Shown: positions 11,062 to 22,912 of the stretch, piece by piece
Numbering within the stretch: position 1 is the stretch's first letter
Layout of the letters: every line of letters begins with the position of its first letter
Assembly: GCA_963678705.1 (NCBI GenBank)
Contig: OY783204.1
Span: forward strand, 21,400,759 to 21,464,758
Direction: 5' to 3'
Source of the DNA: Panorpa germanica
Taxonomy: Eukaryota > Arthropoda > Insecta > Mecoptera > Panorpidae
Length of the DNA: 64,000 nt
Translations under genes and position numbers: made by a program
Notes under the pieces: model-generated
Database searches by the model: none
What the model was told of the DNA's origin: nothing
What the model saw: only the letters and a program-made list of their open reading frames with translations

Positions 11062-12411
11062 CTTGCTTGTATCATATCGACGACGATCCCACCCCTAACT
11101 GAAACATTAGTCACGTTAGTAAACTACCCTAATGTGAAAGATATATGAGGGTTTATTACTCAAAAAGCAAAACGTTGTTTCAGTTTGGTTCAAAAAGTTC
11201 AAAAATTAAAAATTAATACAAAACTTTTATCTAAAAAAAAACTTGATAATATTTTTGCTAAGAGAACCCATTTATTTTTATTAATGATACTTAGAAAAAG
11301 AAAAAGTATAAGTAACATAAATTTGTCATTTTAATTAATAGATGGTTAATTATTTTCAACATTTTTCAAAATAGAATCATTTTTTATTTTAAAATAAATA
11401 TGATTAATGGAAAAAATATGTTAAATTGTTTTTTGTTTGTTTCTTTGAATGAATGATTCTAAAACTTATTTATAAATTTCTTCTTTTGTGAGTTTAAACT
11501 GTTGTGTTGTTACTTTTATTCAAATTAAATCTAAAGAAGCGAGTTGAATGTACAACATATTAAGGTCTGAACTTACTACACTGTATCTACGTCACCACAC
11601 TATTTTATAATTTGTGTTTTATAATTTATTTTTATATTTTCATGTTTCACTGTGAAGTTGTAATCGTGCAAAATTAACTACAAAATGTTACGCGAAAGCT
11701 AAATACGGATGAATATATTTTTTTTAATTATACTTTGTACGAATATTTTGGCGAATTGAACACTGAACCGAAGAAAAAGTAGGTTCATGCAATCACATAT
11801 ATTCGAGTAATATCAGATGTACGGTTCTCTAAAAGTCCCGACGCACACATCACTGCCGACATTTCGTACCAACCTATTCGAACTTGTCAGAGTCAGTGAC
11901 GTTCAGTGATCTCAGAATTTCTTCTAGTTAAAAACGACACGGTATAGACGTTAATACTATATAACAGATATATATATATATATATATATACGTCTTGGAG
12001 CTCAATACTCGGATTGAGTATGAAGTAGTGTGTCCAGAACTTTAGTTTTAGCGTGTAGCGGGAAGTTTTAGTAAAACGCAAGTCTGTGTAAAGTTTTTAT
12101 TAGCTAAGAAAAGCTAAGAGTTTCGAACTATATATTATCATAATAATAAAATACTTCCATTCAAATATCGAAAACTTTAAACTCATATGCATCTATCTCA
12201 AATATTTTGTGGAAATAATATTTTGATATAAACAAATATGTTTTATAGTAGATTATATTTCAGCTAAACACAGTTACTTATAGGATTATTTAACATAATT
12301 TTCTTCAGGTAAATATAATCTAAGATTACATATTAAAAGAAAGTAGTCTTGGAATTATCTTGTTGTAAGCTAGTGTGAGATTACTTTATAGAACAATGTT
12401 CAATGTTTAAG
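11062..12411. other. Non-coding; AT microsatellite only
   Basis: Contains a short TA repeat near 11970-11991 and otherwise AT-rich sequence with no supported gene. The minus-strand frame over the TA repeat translates as an Ile-Tyr run and is not credible. Confidence 0.5.
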
Positions 12412-12684
12412 CTCTGTATTAGAAGACATATTAGTTAATCTATTTATTGAAATAAATTTTATTTAATTACAAGCATTGTGTACGTCAGATGCATATACCT
12501 GAATATGAGTTGTACATACCATGTACATGACCTCATGTATGTAATGTAATTTCTGTATTGCAGCAGCAAAATTTTGTTATTGTTTAGAAAACATATTAGT
12601 TAATTTATTTGTTGAATAAATGTTTTCGAACATTGTTGCGTTTTACAGTTCGTGTGATCGACTGCGTACTTCACCGACTTCATA
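12412..12684. repeat. Degenerate relative of the 22-kb foldback arm
   Basis: GACATATTAGTTAATCTATT near 12427 and ACATATTAGTTAATTTATTT near 12593 match the arm sequence of 22087-22912. CGACTGCGTACTTCACCGAC at 12659-12678 matches that foldback's outer end. A decayed, rearranged copy of the same family. Confidence 0.6.
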
Positions 12685-12750
12685 TATTGTTTTAAGTGCT
12701 AATAACTTCCAAAAGTTGATGCGCTTAAATAAATATTTAAAAAAAAACAC
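12685..12750. repeat. Dispersed repeat D3, copy 2
   Basis: Matches 9573-9641 in the same orientation. It directly follows the foldback-end sequence. Confidence 0.6.
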
Positions 12751-13532
12751 TGTCTCTGTTTGTCCATTGTATTCATATGGTGTTGTCTCTCTCTGTCTAC
12801 GATAAAGATAAAGTTTTCTTAAGACAGTTAATATTATTGTTAATAGGGCACATTAAGAATGATCTGATAATTTATCACATATAGCTAGAACCATACGTAT
12901 CAGTATTAATGCCGTCTGATATGATTTCATGCAGGACCCAGACTATAAAGAAGATGAAGTTTTATTGGTCCAATAAATAAATAAAATAACAATTTAGTTG
13001 TCATTTCAATAGCTAATCTCGTGAGCTGTTTAAGTTGTTGACAAAAAAGAAAATCCCTTTTCCTCGGATATTGAACATACAAAATAAACTAACATGCATT
13101 CAGAAAATGAAAAAAGAAACGATAAAGCTACTTATGGAGAAGACCTTTTATAAGAGCTTTTATGTGCCACAAAAATATGTCAAAAGAAATGGCGATCATA
13201 GCGCTCTCTCACCCACACGGCTGATGTACAAACTACTTGTCATTAAATATACACTCGTATAAAACGATGCCGTGCTTTTAAAAAATCATATACATATACA
13301 AATAGTCTTTAAATGTAAGACATCAAATTGTAATATAAGCTTCACTATAAAATTTTCTTTGTTGTAATGTATGGTACATTGTTTTGTTAAGTACAGTGAC
13401 GTACAATCTCTTGGGGTCTTATACGAAAAGTGATCTAAACTTAAAAATATGTGTAAGAGGTAAAAAGCATAATCGTATTCTATTTGATTTTTTAATTTAA
13501 AGCATAAACGCTGGAACCCTTTCTTGCTTTTA
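12751..13532. other. Non-coding; nothing recognised
   Basis: AT-rich; two short open frames of 75-84 codons have no family features and atypical composition for exons. Confidence 0.45.
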
Positions 13533-13698
13533 GGGGCCATCTATAAATTACGTAACTCGCGAAGTGTGGGAGGTATCTAAAGCGTTGTGACGTCACATGC
13601 AGTTTAAAAAGTATACATTATTTTGTAAAAAAGAAAGTTAATTTTCTGAAGAAATATAAAATTGCAGGAAATTTGTAACGTAATACATAGATGGCCCC
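13533..13698. mobile_element. 166-bp MITE with ~22-bp TIRs
   Basis: Left end GGGGCCATCTATAAATTACG, right end its inverse with a small change (CGTAATACATAGATGGCCCC). Flanked by TA on both sides (13531-13532 and 13699-13700), compatible with a TA target. No coding capacity. Confidence 0.85.
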
Positions 13699-14293
13699 TA
13701 AGTACTCTATTGATAAAGTATCTAGATAATAGTGTTTCTAAGTTCTAGCGGGCTCTAAATTGAAGCCCATTTCAAATAAACTTATTTCCTTAACGTGAAA
13801 TTAATTGCATCTACTGGTAACCGTTTGTGAAGCGTTGTGGTACGTGTCGATAGGCTGCAGCTGATGTAAGCACCCATATATTGCTGTATTTGTCCGAAAT
13901 ATTTAAATATACCTTTTTGCAATTATTATTTTTATGATTATTTCAATCCAGTTTTTTATGATGTTCTAGTAGTGCTATTTCTGTGATATCATACGTTTGG
14001 GTTTGATGCGACCAATGCGACGTTGACGCCATCTTAAATCGGAATCTCTGACAAATTTACACTAGATGAAATATAATGTGTTTACAAATACATTATATTA
14101 TAAATGTTATGTATATGTGAGGTTTATTTGATATAAATAAGTTACATAGAAGTTATTAGGTTAATATAATGTAAGATTACATAACAAAAGTTATCTATGA
14201 ATATAAATTTATGTATTCTAGAGTTATTGAAGCTTGTCATGCTAAATTATATACTGTTACATATTAAATTAACATAGCAGTAAAAGATTTTGC
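13699..14293. other. Non-coding, with inverted copy of repeat D2
   Basis: At 14165-14217 it holds the reverse complement of the ~55-bp block found at 3396-3452 and 46844-46905. Otherwise nothing recognised. Confidence 0.55.
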
Positions 14294-14743
14294 AATGGAA
14301 TTGTGAACTCATTTCTTAGTGGTAAATTTTCAATTGTTGATTGAAATAGATGTTAATAAATGTGTATTGGCGTGTTTATTTTATTAAATATCTAATTGTT
14401 GACGGAGATATAGTAATTAAAAATTTAAATTATATAATTTTAGCACTATATACGGCTTTATTTATGACGTAACAGGTTGCTCTATTAAGGGATAGACCGT
14501 ATGTATCGTTTGTTAAGTATACTATCTCTTTTATGCTCTGTTGTATAAAGGAGATTGCTTGGAATTTTGCATAACATTGGATCGCTCTAATAATGAAAGG
14601 AAAAAGATACTTCCGAATTGTTAATATCTGGTAAAATATAGCGAGTTATGAAAAAATAATTGAACATATGAGGTTCTGGTAGCCATCCTTAATAATATAT
14701 TGCACAGTTTCATAAAAATTAAGATATGGTTCACAAGCCCATT
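14294..14743 (+). mobile_element. Non-autonomous TIR element, family N1, copy 3
   Basis: Starts AATGGAATTGTGAACTCATT and ends GGTTCACAAGCCCATT, an inverted pair. Interior matches copies 1 and 2 (GTGTATTGGCGTGT, TGTTGACGGAGATATAG, TTGAACATATGAGGTTCTGG) but is about 160 bp shorter through internal deletion. Confidence 0.8.
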
Positions 14744-17643
14744 ATTTAATGATAATGTTACAGAATTTCAAAAAACTTCGATAAGTAAATAACGCAACGT
14801 TATGTAAAAAATATTACGGTAAATAACACATCCGTTTACGTTTTGTGCTGAGCTGGTACTTACAAATAAATCCTGAAAAAACTGATCATATAAATAGACG
14901 TGAAAAACAATATATTAAAGCGGAACTACATTTTATACCCGAATAATTAAAATACGTTTGTTTAAATTATTTAATTGGAAGTATATTTTAATTAGCCTGT
15001 TTTCATTTAAAAACACACACAAATACACCCTGTATATATTTTACGCTTATACATATATGTACTAGCTCTAGTGCATTAATGCATTAAACGTGAAAATGCT
15101 TTTCGAACAGATTTTCCATCATACATTCCGCGCAATCGCTGCATGCTGCACCCTGTACCCTGTACCCTGCTCGTATGCTGATCAGATGACCCAGTTCGGT
15201 TTTCAAAATAAGTGCACATTACCCTTATAAACGAATATTACTTTATTTTTATTATTTATTCATTTTTTTATTATTATTTTTATGAACACGGAAAGTTCGT
15301 TGCCTCTCATTTAATATTTTTTAATTTATTTTTATTTTTGAATCTGTAGCATCCTCTCCTCTCCTTTCTCTTTATTCCTCTCTGAGGATCTTGTGAACTC
15401 GTGTTTTATGAAAGAATAATTATGACACTAATTTAGAAAAAGAAGTGTAAATACTCCGTAGACTTGAGAGTTATTTTTATATTTGTTATTTATGTTAGAC
15501 AATTATGAATTTTTACGTTTTCGTACAAAAAAAAAGGTGAATGAAACCAAGAGAAGAAGAAGAAGACAAGAGCAATTAAGTGTTGTGACTTGAATTAAAA
15601 AAGCTTTCGCAGTTACAATTATTGTATCATTAGTACAACCTACTTTAAAATTCATAAATTCAAACGCAGCTTTGTTAATTGTTTTTTAGGGTTTCATTTA
15701 TTTAATACGGAGTGAAATTTATGTGTATTTGTTTTATATATGTAGTGGTAAAGATAAATGTATCATGTAGCTACAATGTGCAGCTATCTGACTTTTTTCA
15801 ATTGGTTTATTTATTTTATAATTTTAAGTTGTCTGTTGTTCGTTTATAGCACTAACTGGTGACTCAGTTATCTACGTTAGACTCGCTAGCATCGAAACAG
15901 ATACTAACAATAATCGACCGCTCGTTTAACAGTTACCTACAATAATCAGGGAAGAGAACTCTAAAACTCTACCTAACGAAGTCACCTTTGGCGTAGTCGC
16001 AAAAATATTAAAAAGGGAAATATAATAAGAATTAACTAAAGAAGTTCTTCAGTGTTGTCATTTATATCTATCGACCAAGACGCTACTGAATCATGGTCTT
16101 AAATTATGTGCGATTTAGTGAGAAATTAGTATATGTACTATAGCCTTAAAACCAAAATAAGTTTATTCGTTTTTATGTATGTATGAGTTGTAGTTATTTT
16201 TAAACGAGACTGATTCTACTACAGAAGGAATACGCCTGCACCAAAGCTGTTGATAGCTCCCGTCAATATGCAAAAATTTTAACATGTAAAAAGTGTGTGC
16301 AAAAATTTTCACAATCGAAGACATTTCTAATAAAGGGTAACATCCTAGCGTTGGACCGCCTTATTCATCTGACGTGGTTTTATGATCCCCAAGGTCAAAT
16401 CTGCATTAAAAGGAACAAAATTTCAAACTGTTGTAGCTAGTAACTTGTAGCTTGTGACTGGCGGCACGCTTCGTGAAAGAGCTCACAGAAGAATATTTTT
16501 TGTACTGTTTTTAACAATGGAAAATTCGCATGGAGCAGTGTGGGTATCAAGAAGGAAGTAGTAATATAAAATAAAAGTTGTACAGCAGTGTCGTTATTTA
16601 CACTTCGGATATAAAAATACATTTATTGGTTCCACTGTTCAGTTCTCTATTAAATCAGATAGATTTTATTTTCGAGTCCCATAACTAAATACTCGTAAAC
16701 ATACTTTTTCATTATAAAAACAGGTAATATAAAATTATCTACATATTTTTAATAAGCTCTGTAATAAGAAGGTCGGGTTGCAATGATCAAAGACAAATGT
16801 AAAGATTGAAAGCGTGTAAGGTAGTGCTAAAGATGTATGTACTTGAATGAAATACATGATTTCTTTATATGCAAATTGGATTTACTCTAAGACATAAATT
16901 GTATTTCTTGAAATCCATATGTACGTATATGAACGTACTGTTGTTTTTATTTATAGGCGAGCATAAAGTATAAGGTATAACATATCAAATTTTCTATATT
17001 TTTACACAAAGTTTTTGAAAAAGCAATTTAAATATACTGAACCTTTCATCTTTATTCAAGTAAAATAAAATATTCGGCTATGTATTATGAATAAGTAGAA
17101 TTGTGTTCGTAAATACCCCACAAGGAACAGTGAAACATTAAATACAACATAAATATTACTTTAACGTTAAAAAAAAAACCAAATACGTAACAAAAAAAAA
17201 TTATAAAATGGGTAGAAGTAGTAAAATGTGAGAGGAATACGTTATGGGGCACCTGATGTTCCACAAACCTGATGTTGCGAGTGTTACGTAACAGAACCAC
17301 ATTAAAACATAGTTTTTTATTGTCCTAAACCCATATGGCTGAATCTGATGGGCTACGCTCGGTGGACCAGTGGTGGGGTCACAAAAAATATGTACGTGCA
17401 CAGACAATGGGAGAACGGGGGGGTTTGAAGGAGATGGAGACGGAGACGGAGACCCATTATACACAAAGTATGCACAAGAGATTTATATTTATGGTCTGTT
17501 GTTTTAACAGATGAAGTTGTCAGAAAATTTAGAAAAGTTTTATAGTAGTATAATAATTTGTTATAGGTTTCGTAAAGGAGTTATTCTGAATTTATATGTT
17601 GTTAGCATTAGTCCCAATAAATACTGGACTATAGCGGCTCTAA
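14744..17643. other. Long non-coding stretch
   Basis: About 2.9 kb of AT-rich DNA with scattered low-complexity tracts, a small CCCTGTA tandem near 15150 and a purine-rich patch at 17425-17455. No exon, RNA gene or complete mobile element recognised. Confidence 0.45.
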
Positions 17644-17903
17644 TTTCCCGAGTGATGACCGGGTGTGAAAGAATAGTCCCAATGTTGCTCATGCATGTCG
17701 TAAGAGGCGACTAAAATGAGTACCCAGTGCCTGGGGATTATATCAGAGGACTGGTCCTCCAGGTTGGGGGTTGGGAGTGGTGCTAACAACTCCACCCCGT
17801 AAAAAAAACCTTGTTACGAAATCTCAAGTAATTAAATCATTCGTAAAATTCTTGAAAAGGCCAGGACCCCCCCAGGGCTGTCGAGCCACTGAAGAAGAAG
17901 AAG
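17644..17903 (+). mobile_element. 260-bp internally deleted LINE or SINE-like insert with 13-bp TSD
   Basis: Bounded by perfect direct repeats ATAGCGGCTCTAA at 17631-17643 and 17904-17916. The insert is much more GC-rich than its surroundings, contains CATGCATGTCGTAAGAGGCG and ends in a GAAGAAGAAGAAG microsatellite tail. The TGTCGTAAGAGGCGACTAA block and GAA-repeat tail resemble untranslated ends of insect LINEs (my recognition, not searched). With no coding part it looks like a 5'-end plus 3'-end deletion product. The open frame crossing it runs out through the right TSD and is spurious. Confidence 0.8.
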
Positions 17904-18055
17904 ATAGCGGCTCTAAACGATGCGGCGAACGTTTGATTCAGCCTCCAACGTGTGAGTCAAATATTGAAAGATTAACATGGCAAGTTTCCTACTACACGGT
18001 TGAACGAATAATTAATCCGAATGATTTATTTATTTTATTAATTTGTTGATATTAT

Positions 18056-18270
18056 TGACACTGACACTGTTTAACAAAAACTTTCAAGTAAATAAAGAAA
18101 CTTTCAAGTATAAAAGAAGTGCATTCGTACAGTAGTGCATGAAATGTGGATGAAGAAAAAAGTGGTGGTGGTAGAAAAATTGACGCGGGTCAAAAGACCG
18201 ACAACAGCCCGAACTTCTTTCTACATGAATGTTGAACGACGACACGAAGTTGAAGTGTGTTCGTAGCATG
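18056..18270. repeat. Dispersed repeat D1, copy 2
   Basis: Direct-orientation copy of 2208-2480, with several small deletions relative to it. Confidence 0.7.
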
Positions 18271-20099
18271 GATTCAGCACCGAACCGAGCGTGCTCGCGG
18301 ATCTACGACTGAAACACACGTACTGAATATCAGTTAACAAACAAATGGCGCGAGTCTCACAACTTAGTTATAATATTTTTTAAATAGAAATAATAAAATA
18401 ATTTATAATTTGATGTATAACTAATTGTTATTATTAAATTAAGAAAAAAGGAGATTCTAATTTAGTTTTATCGTATTCTTCATCATCGAAAGAATTGTTT
18501 TCTTAAGCTTTACCACAAGGCCATCGTACTGTAACTTTTTAACAACGTATTCTTTGCTTCTTACATTCCAATGTGGCCCTTGTTCTCTATAGAGACTTGG
18601 AAATTTGCTCCAAAAAATGATGAATGATAAGTAAAGCATGAAAAGAAAATGACGACATTTTGCCTAAATTAATGTCAACTAATACATAATAATGAAAACC
18701 TGAGAAATGTTTCATGCGATGTCAAGAGTTGAACTAAACTGTTAATGACCTCTTTCATGTACATATGCTGTGATTCATGTACATATGCAAGTGTTAGCTC
18801 GTGTTGGTAGTGCTAGTTCGAACAGCGAGCTGAGCATGTCAGCCACCTCAATTATTTCATCTTCCGGATCTTTTCCTGCTTCTTTTCTTTTATATCCCTT
18901 CCTTTTATTATCATTTATACGCCTCTCGCTATTCCTTTTCCTTCATAATATTTTCTAATTTCTTTGTCCCACATCTTATTCCTTGTTCCTCCTAATTACC
19001 TTTCTTACCAATCTCAACAGCAACCCCCTGCCTTCCTTAGGTTTTCCCTCTTCTTCTTCATCTACTACCAACTCGGAGCAAGAAACGATCAATGTTGACC
19101 GAGCTTATTACCAACCCAACATATTTGTGTATGTTTTAATCCCTTTCTAATACCCAAGAAAAACTAGAGTATTGTTTAGTAAGATAATTATTTAGAACAA
19201 GCCTAGCGCCCTACGTTGGACTTTAAAATAAACAAAACCAAAAGAATCTTTCAGCTGACATAGACTTCACACGAGTACGTGTATTTATACAGCGGGCTCC
19301 ATCGTGGGTGGTGAAAATCGGGCATTCCTTAGGGCGTACCTTAGAATTAGATACCGAATAAAACAGAAGACGAGTTTTTATTAATAAAATGAAGGCAGCA
19401 CAAAAAATTGAACAGTGTATGCCGCAAAACAAGACTCAGTATTATTTAGAAATAAATGAATTTCGGTGGATGCAAAGTTAAATATTTTCAGAAATTCGAT
19501 GATGGAAATAATCCATCAAATTTTTGAATGTACAGTTTTCAATATAGTACGAACAAATATTTTTAATTTGTTCAAGCAATTTAGAACATTACTTTAAAAC
19601 TAAAATCGGTTTTCACACATCCCTGTGTAACCCTCCAACGGTTCACTAGTTTCAACCCTTTGCTGTATCCTCTCGTTTATTTTGTTCAGGAAAGGGGTGG
19701 TTCTTCTAACCACTGATCATTGACATGCAGTCAGACTTTCCTTCTTTCACTAGTCCCACTCACTCCATCGTTCTAGTTCATGTATTCCTAACATTTGTTG
19801 AACGTCAATTCGACACTTTGTCATATTGACATGTTGGCATTCTTAAACATCCATCCTTATACTCGTACGTATATACAATACAGTATGGCAAGTAAGTCAA
19901 GACATAACCACAAGACACACTGACCTATATTCAGAGTTTGAGGTTTACATGTTGAACCGAGCTGAGCTAATAGTCTGAGAGAAATTACTTAAGTTGTAGT
20001 TCCTGTTAGAGTTATTAATTTCATGACCGGACATAATATACGAAAGTACTTATTAAATCTGTATGGATGGATAGACTACATTTATCTAGAAGGAAGCTA
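18271..20099. other. Non-coding; pyrimidine-rich patch
   Basis: Holds a pyrimidine-rich stretch at about 18850-19075. On the minus strand this is Lys/Glu-rich and might be a decayed LINE segment like those at 30240 and 58850, but no diagnostic motif is visible. Otherwise nothing recognised. Confidence 0.45.
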
Positions 20100-20295
20100 T
20101 TAACTATATAGTAAGTAATATTTCCTTACTATAAATACTTATATAGTAAGTGATATTTCCAGGTAGGGATAAAAGAAATTAAGCAGTAGGTGGAAACACC
20201 AAAGCTTATTGAGGAAGAGGCTAATGCTTAGGATTTGGATTTATGTGGAATCCGGATTAAAGATTAATTTTTAGAGGAATTTCTATAGGGTATTA
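20100..20295. repeat. Dispersed repeat D4, copy 1, with a local duplication
   Basis: TATAGTAAGT.ATATTTCC occurs twice about 40 bp apart. The segment from 20140 on shares spaced blocks (TTCCAGGTAG, GGATTAAAGATTAATTTT) with 59885-60110. Confidence 0.5.
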
Positions 20296-21420
20296 AAGTG
20301 TAACGATTTATACATATTATATATACTCGCATATTTACGTCACAAAGAATTTAGTTACGTAAAATTGATTTCATTGATGATCTCATTAATTTTTTATCAA
20401 AATAATAAAGTAGGAGCCTCTGATTCAAAATAACGGGAAATTTAGGGAGGTTTATAAAGCAAAACACAACAGTGTTAAAGGGTTAATCTTTTGAATGTTT
20501 CATTTCCCTATTCAAACATAAATACAAAGGATTATAAATTCTATTACTTGTTTACAAAAGGACGCTTCTTGAATGCTGTATATTACATTAAAGGAAATAC
20601 AGGACATTTTCTCTGATTTTACATTTTGACTCTTTATTTCATGAAATGTTTTATGATGACGATGAGAAATAAACTGTATAAATGGTTTTATCTCGTCTAT
20701 ATAAAATAAATAAATATAAGAAATATTAGACAAGAATGAAGGGTTGCCTACGAACTCTGCTAGTAAGGCTTGGATAAATGATAAACTTTGGAAATAAGAC
20801 AAAATTGTCATAACTAAAGTACGAGTATTTCACCGGGGTATTTTATTTCAACTCCGAAATAAAGATTTGAGGATAACTCAAAATCGAGAAGTTTTCATTT
20901 TATGAAGATAAGTAATACAATCTTATTACATAGTTTTCAGCTAGTCGTGTTCTCTGATTGAATCTCTCTTGGTTTTGTTAATTTAACTGGATTCAATTAT
21001 ATGTTATGAAAGTGTTATGAAAGATGTTATATATTCCATACAACACGAAACGTAGATGTTACCTTACATTTCTGTAATATATTATTTAAGTGAAAGCTAA
21101 TAATATTTTATCTAAAAGGGTTTTATTTTATTATTTTATAGATTAGAATTTTAAAATCTTAAATAACTATAATTTTATAAGTACACTAATGCGCAAAAAT
21201 TTCAGGTTCCAAAAAGTATTAAAATGGGTCACAAAACGTTGCATATTAGATAAAACCGTTTACACGTAACTTAATACATCTTATATATTGTTCATTTTTA
21301 TATTGATTACTTTAAGGCTCAGTTTTCATTAATAACAAGTTATTGGTTATTATTAAATCTAATAGATTCAAGCAGCTGTGTTTGTAATAATAGTTTGTGT
21401 GTTTTTATACATTGTTACCA

Positions 21421-21856
21421 AGATTTCATTAACAAAAGTCAGTTAAAAAGGAAGAGGTTATTATATGTTACATCCAAATTTAAGTAAGAAGAGATGGTTT
21501 AGAAATGAGTCCCGCAAAATTATATCAACTATAATCAGAATCAAAAGTAATCATTGCAAAACTCCAGCTCACCTGTACAAAATTAATATTAAATCTGACG
21601 ATAGATGTCAATGAGGTAAAGAAGGAACTTTGGATCATATTATATTTGAATGCATAAATTGTAGTTTACAAAGGTCAAAATTCAATAGTTAAATATTAGA
21701 TGTTATTAATACTTTCTCTGTTAATTCTAATTTTTTTTAAAGTGATTCAAAATTAATTAGTGAACTATTTAAATATTTAGATATTACTAAAATAGAATTA
21801 TAAATGTTATGTTAAATATATATAAAAAATGTTTGATGGTGGCTATGACGAATTAG
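21421..21856 (+). mobile_element. LINE family L1 3' end, copy A (decayed)
   Basis: Aligns along its whole length with 45117-45456, 51290-51757 and 62407-62906. The family encodes the end of an ORF2 with RWFRNES, RIKSNHCKTPAHLYKI and a zinc knuckle of type CQCGEEGTLDHIIFEC. This copy has several in-frame stops, for example where the second knuckle cysteine should be followed by Gly, so it is dead. It keeps the 3' block GATGGTGGCTATGACGAA but lacks the rest of the tail. Confidence 0.8.
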
Positions 21857-22086
21857 GTAGTCACAATATTCGTCTAATTAACAACTAACCAGTTTTCAAC
21901 TACTGCAAAGTACACAACTCAAACTACGCATTCTGTTCAACACAGGTACATGCATTTAATACGAGATTTTAGTATTATTCTATATATGTTTAATTTGAAG
22001 TACGACAAAGAAATAAAGAAGTAAATTTTTCTAGTAATTAACATGGGTGTTACTACGAAAGACATTTCTTATATAAGGTTTCTATC
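21857..22086. other. Non-coding spacer
   Basis: Sequence between the LINE tail and the foldback; nothing recognised. Confidence 0.4.
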
Positions 22087-22912
22087 AACGTCGGTGAAGT
22101 ACGCAGTCGATTCGGACTAGTGGGGTGAATCAAAATTAATTCGGTGTTAAATCGAACTTTAAATTACATGGCTAATCGGAACATTTAAGCAAATATTTAA
22201 GTGATAATAGTCTGTAGAAGTATTAAGCAACTTAAATATTATTCTATAATATATAAATTCAACAATTAGTGTCTTATATTGCTGTTTTAATATAGGAAAA
22301 TAAAACGCGAACGAACATCTTAAACCTCATTATTTAAAGAAATTATTGTTTTATAAATAGGTTAACTAATATGTCTCTTAGGTAATTACAAAATTTCAGC
22401 CGTAACTTATTCTTCTTTCCTTCAAAAATTGCAACTTAGTGAAGCCATGTACAATGACAGTTCGGTTCCATATCTGTGCGGCAACTCATAAGAAGCTAAA
22501 AATCTAAAAAACCACATTCTTTAATGAAATTATTTTTTTATAAATAGGTTATAAAAATTGCAATTTTTGAAGAAATTAAGAATGAGTTACGGCTGTAACT
22601 ACCTAAGAGACATATTAGTTAACCTATTTATAAAAAAATAATTTCATTAAATAATGAGGTTTTATATGTTCGTTTGAGTTTTATTTTCCTGTATTAAAAT
22701 AGCAATATAAGACACTAATTGGTGAATTTATATATTATATAATAATATTTAAGTTATTTAATACTTCTACAGTCTATTATCACTTAAATATTTGCTTAAA
22801 TGTTCCGATTAGCCATGTTATTTAAAGTTCGATTTAACACCGAATTAAATTTGATTTACACCACTAGTCCGAATCGACTGCTATCGAATCGGATGCGTAC
22901 TTCACCGACGTT
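22087..22912. mobile_element. Foldback element with ~350-bp arms
   Basis: The left arm 22087-22433 and right arm 22560-22912 are inverted copies, starting AACGTCGGTGAAGTACGC and ending GCGTACTTCACCGACGTT. The ~126-bp centre carries a further partial copy of an arm segment (around TTTTTTATAAATAGGTT). No coding frame. The arms have few differences, so a transcript could form a hairpin of about 350 bp. A decayed relative is at 12412-12684. Confidence 0.85.

Noticed and set aside
17771-18049. 92-codon plus-strand frame
   Set aside because: It runs from inside a retroelement insert through its TSD into flanking DNA.
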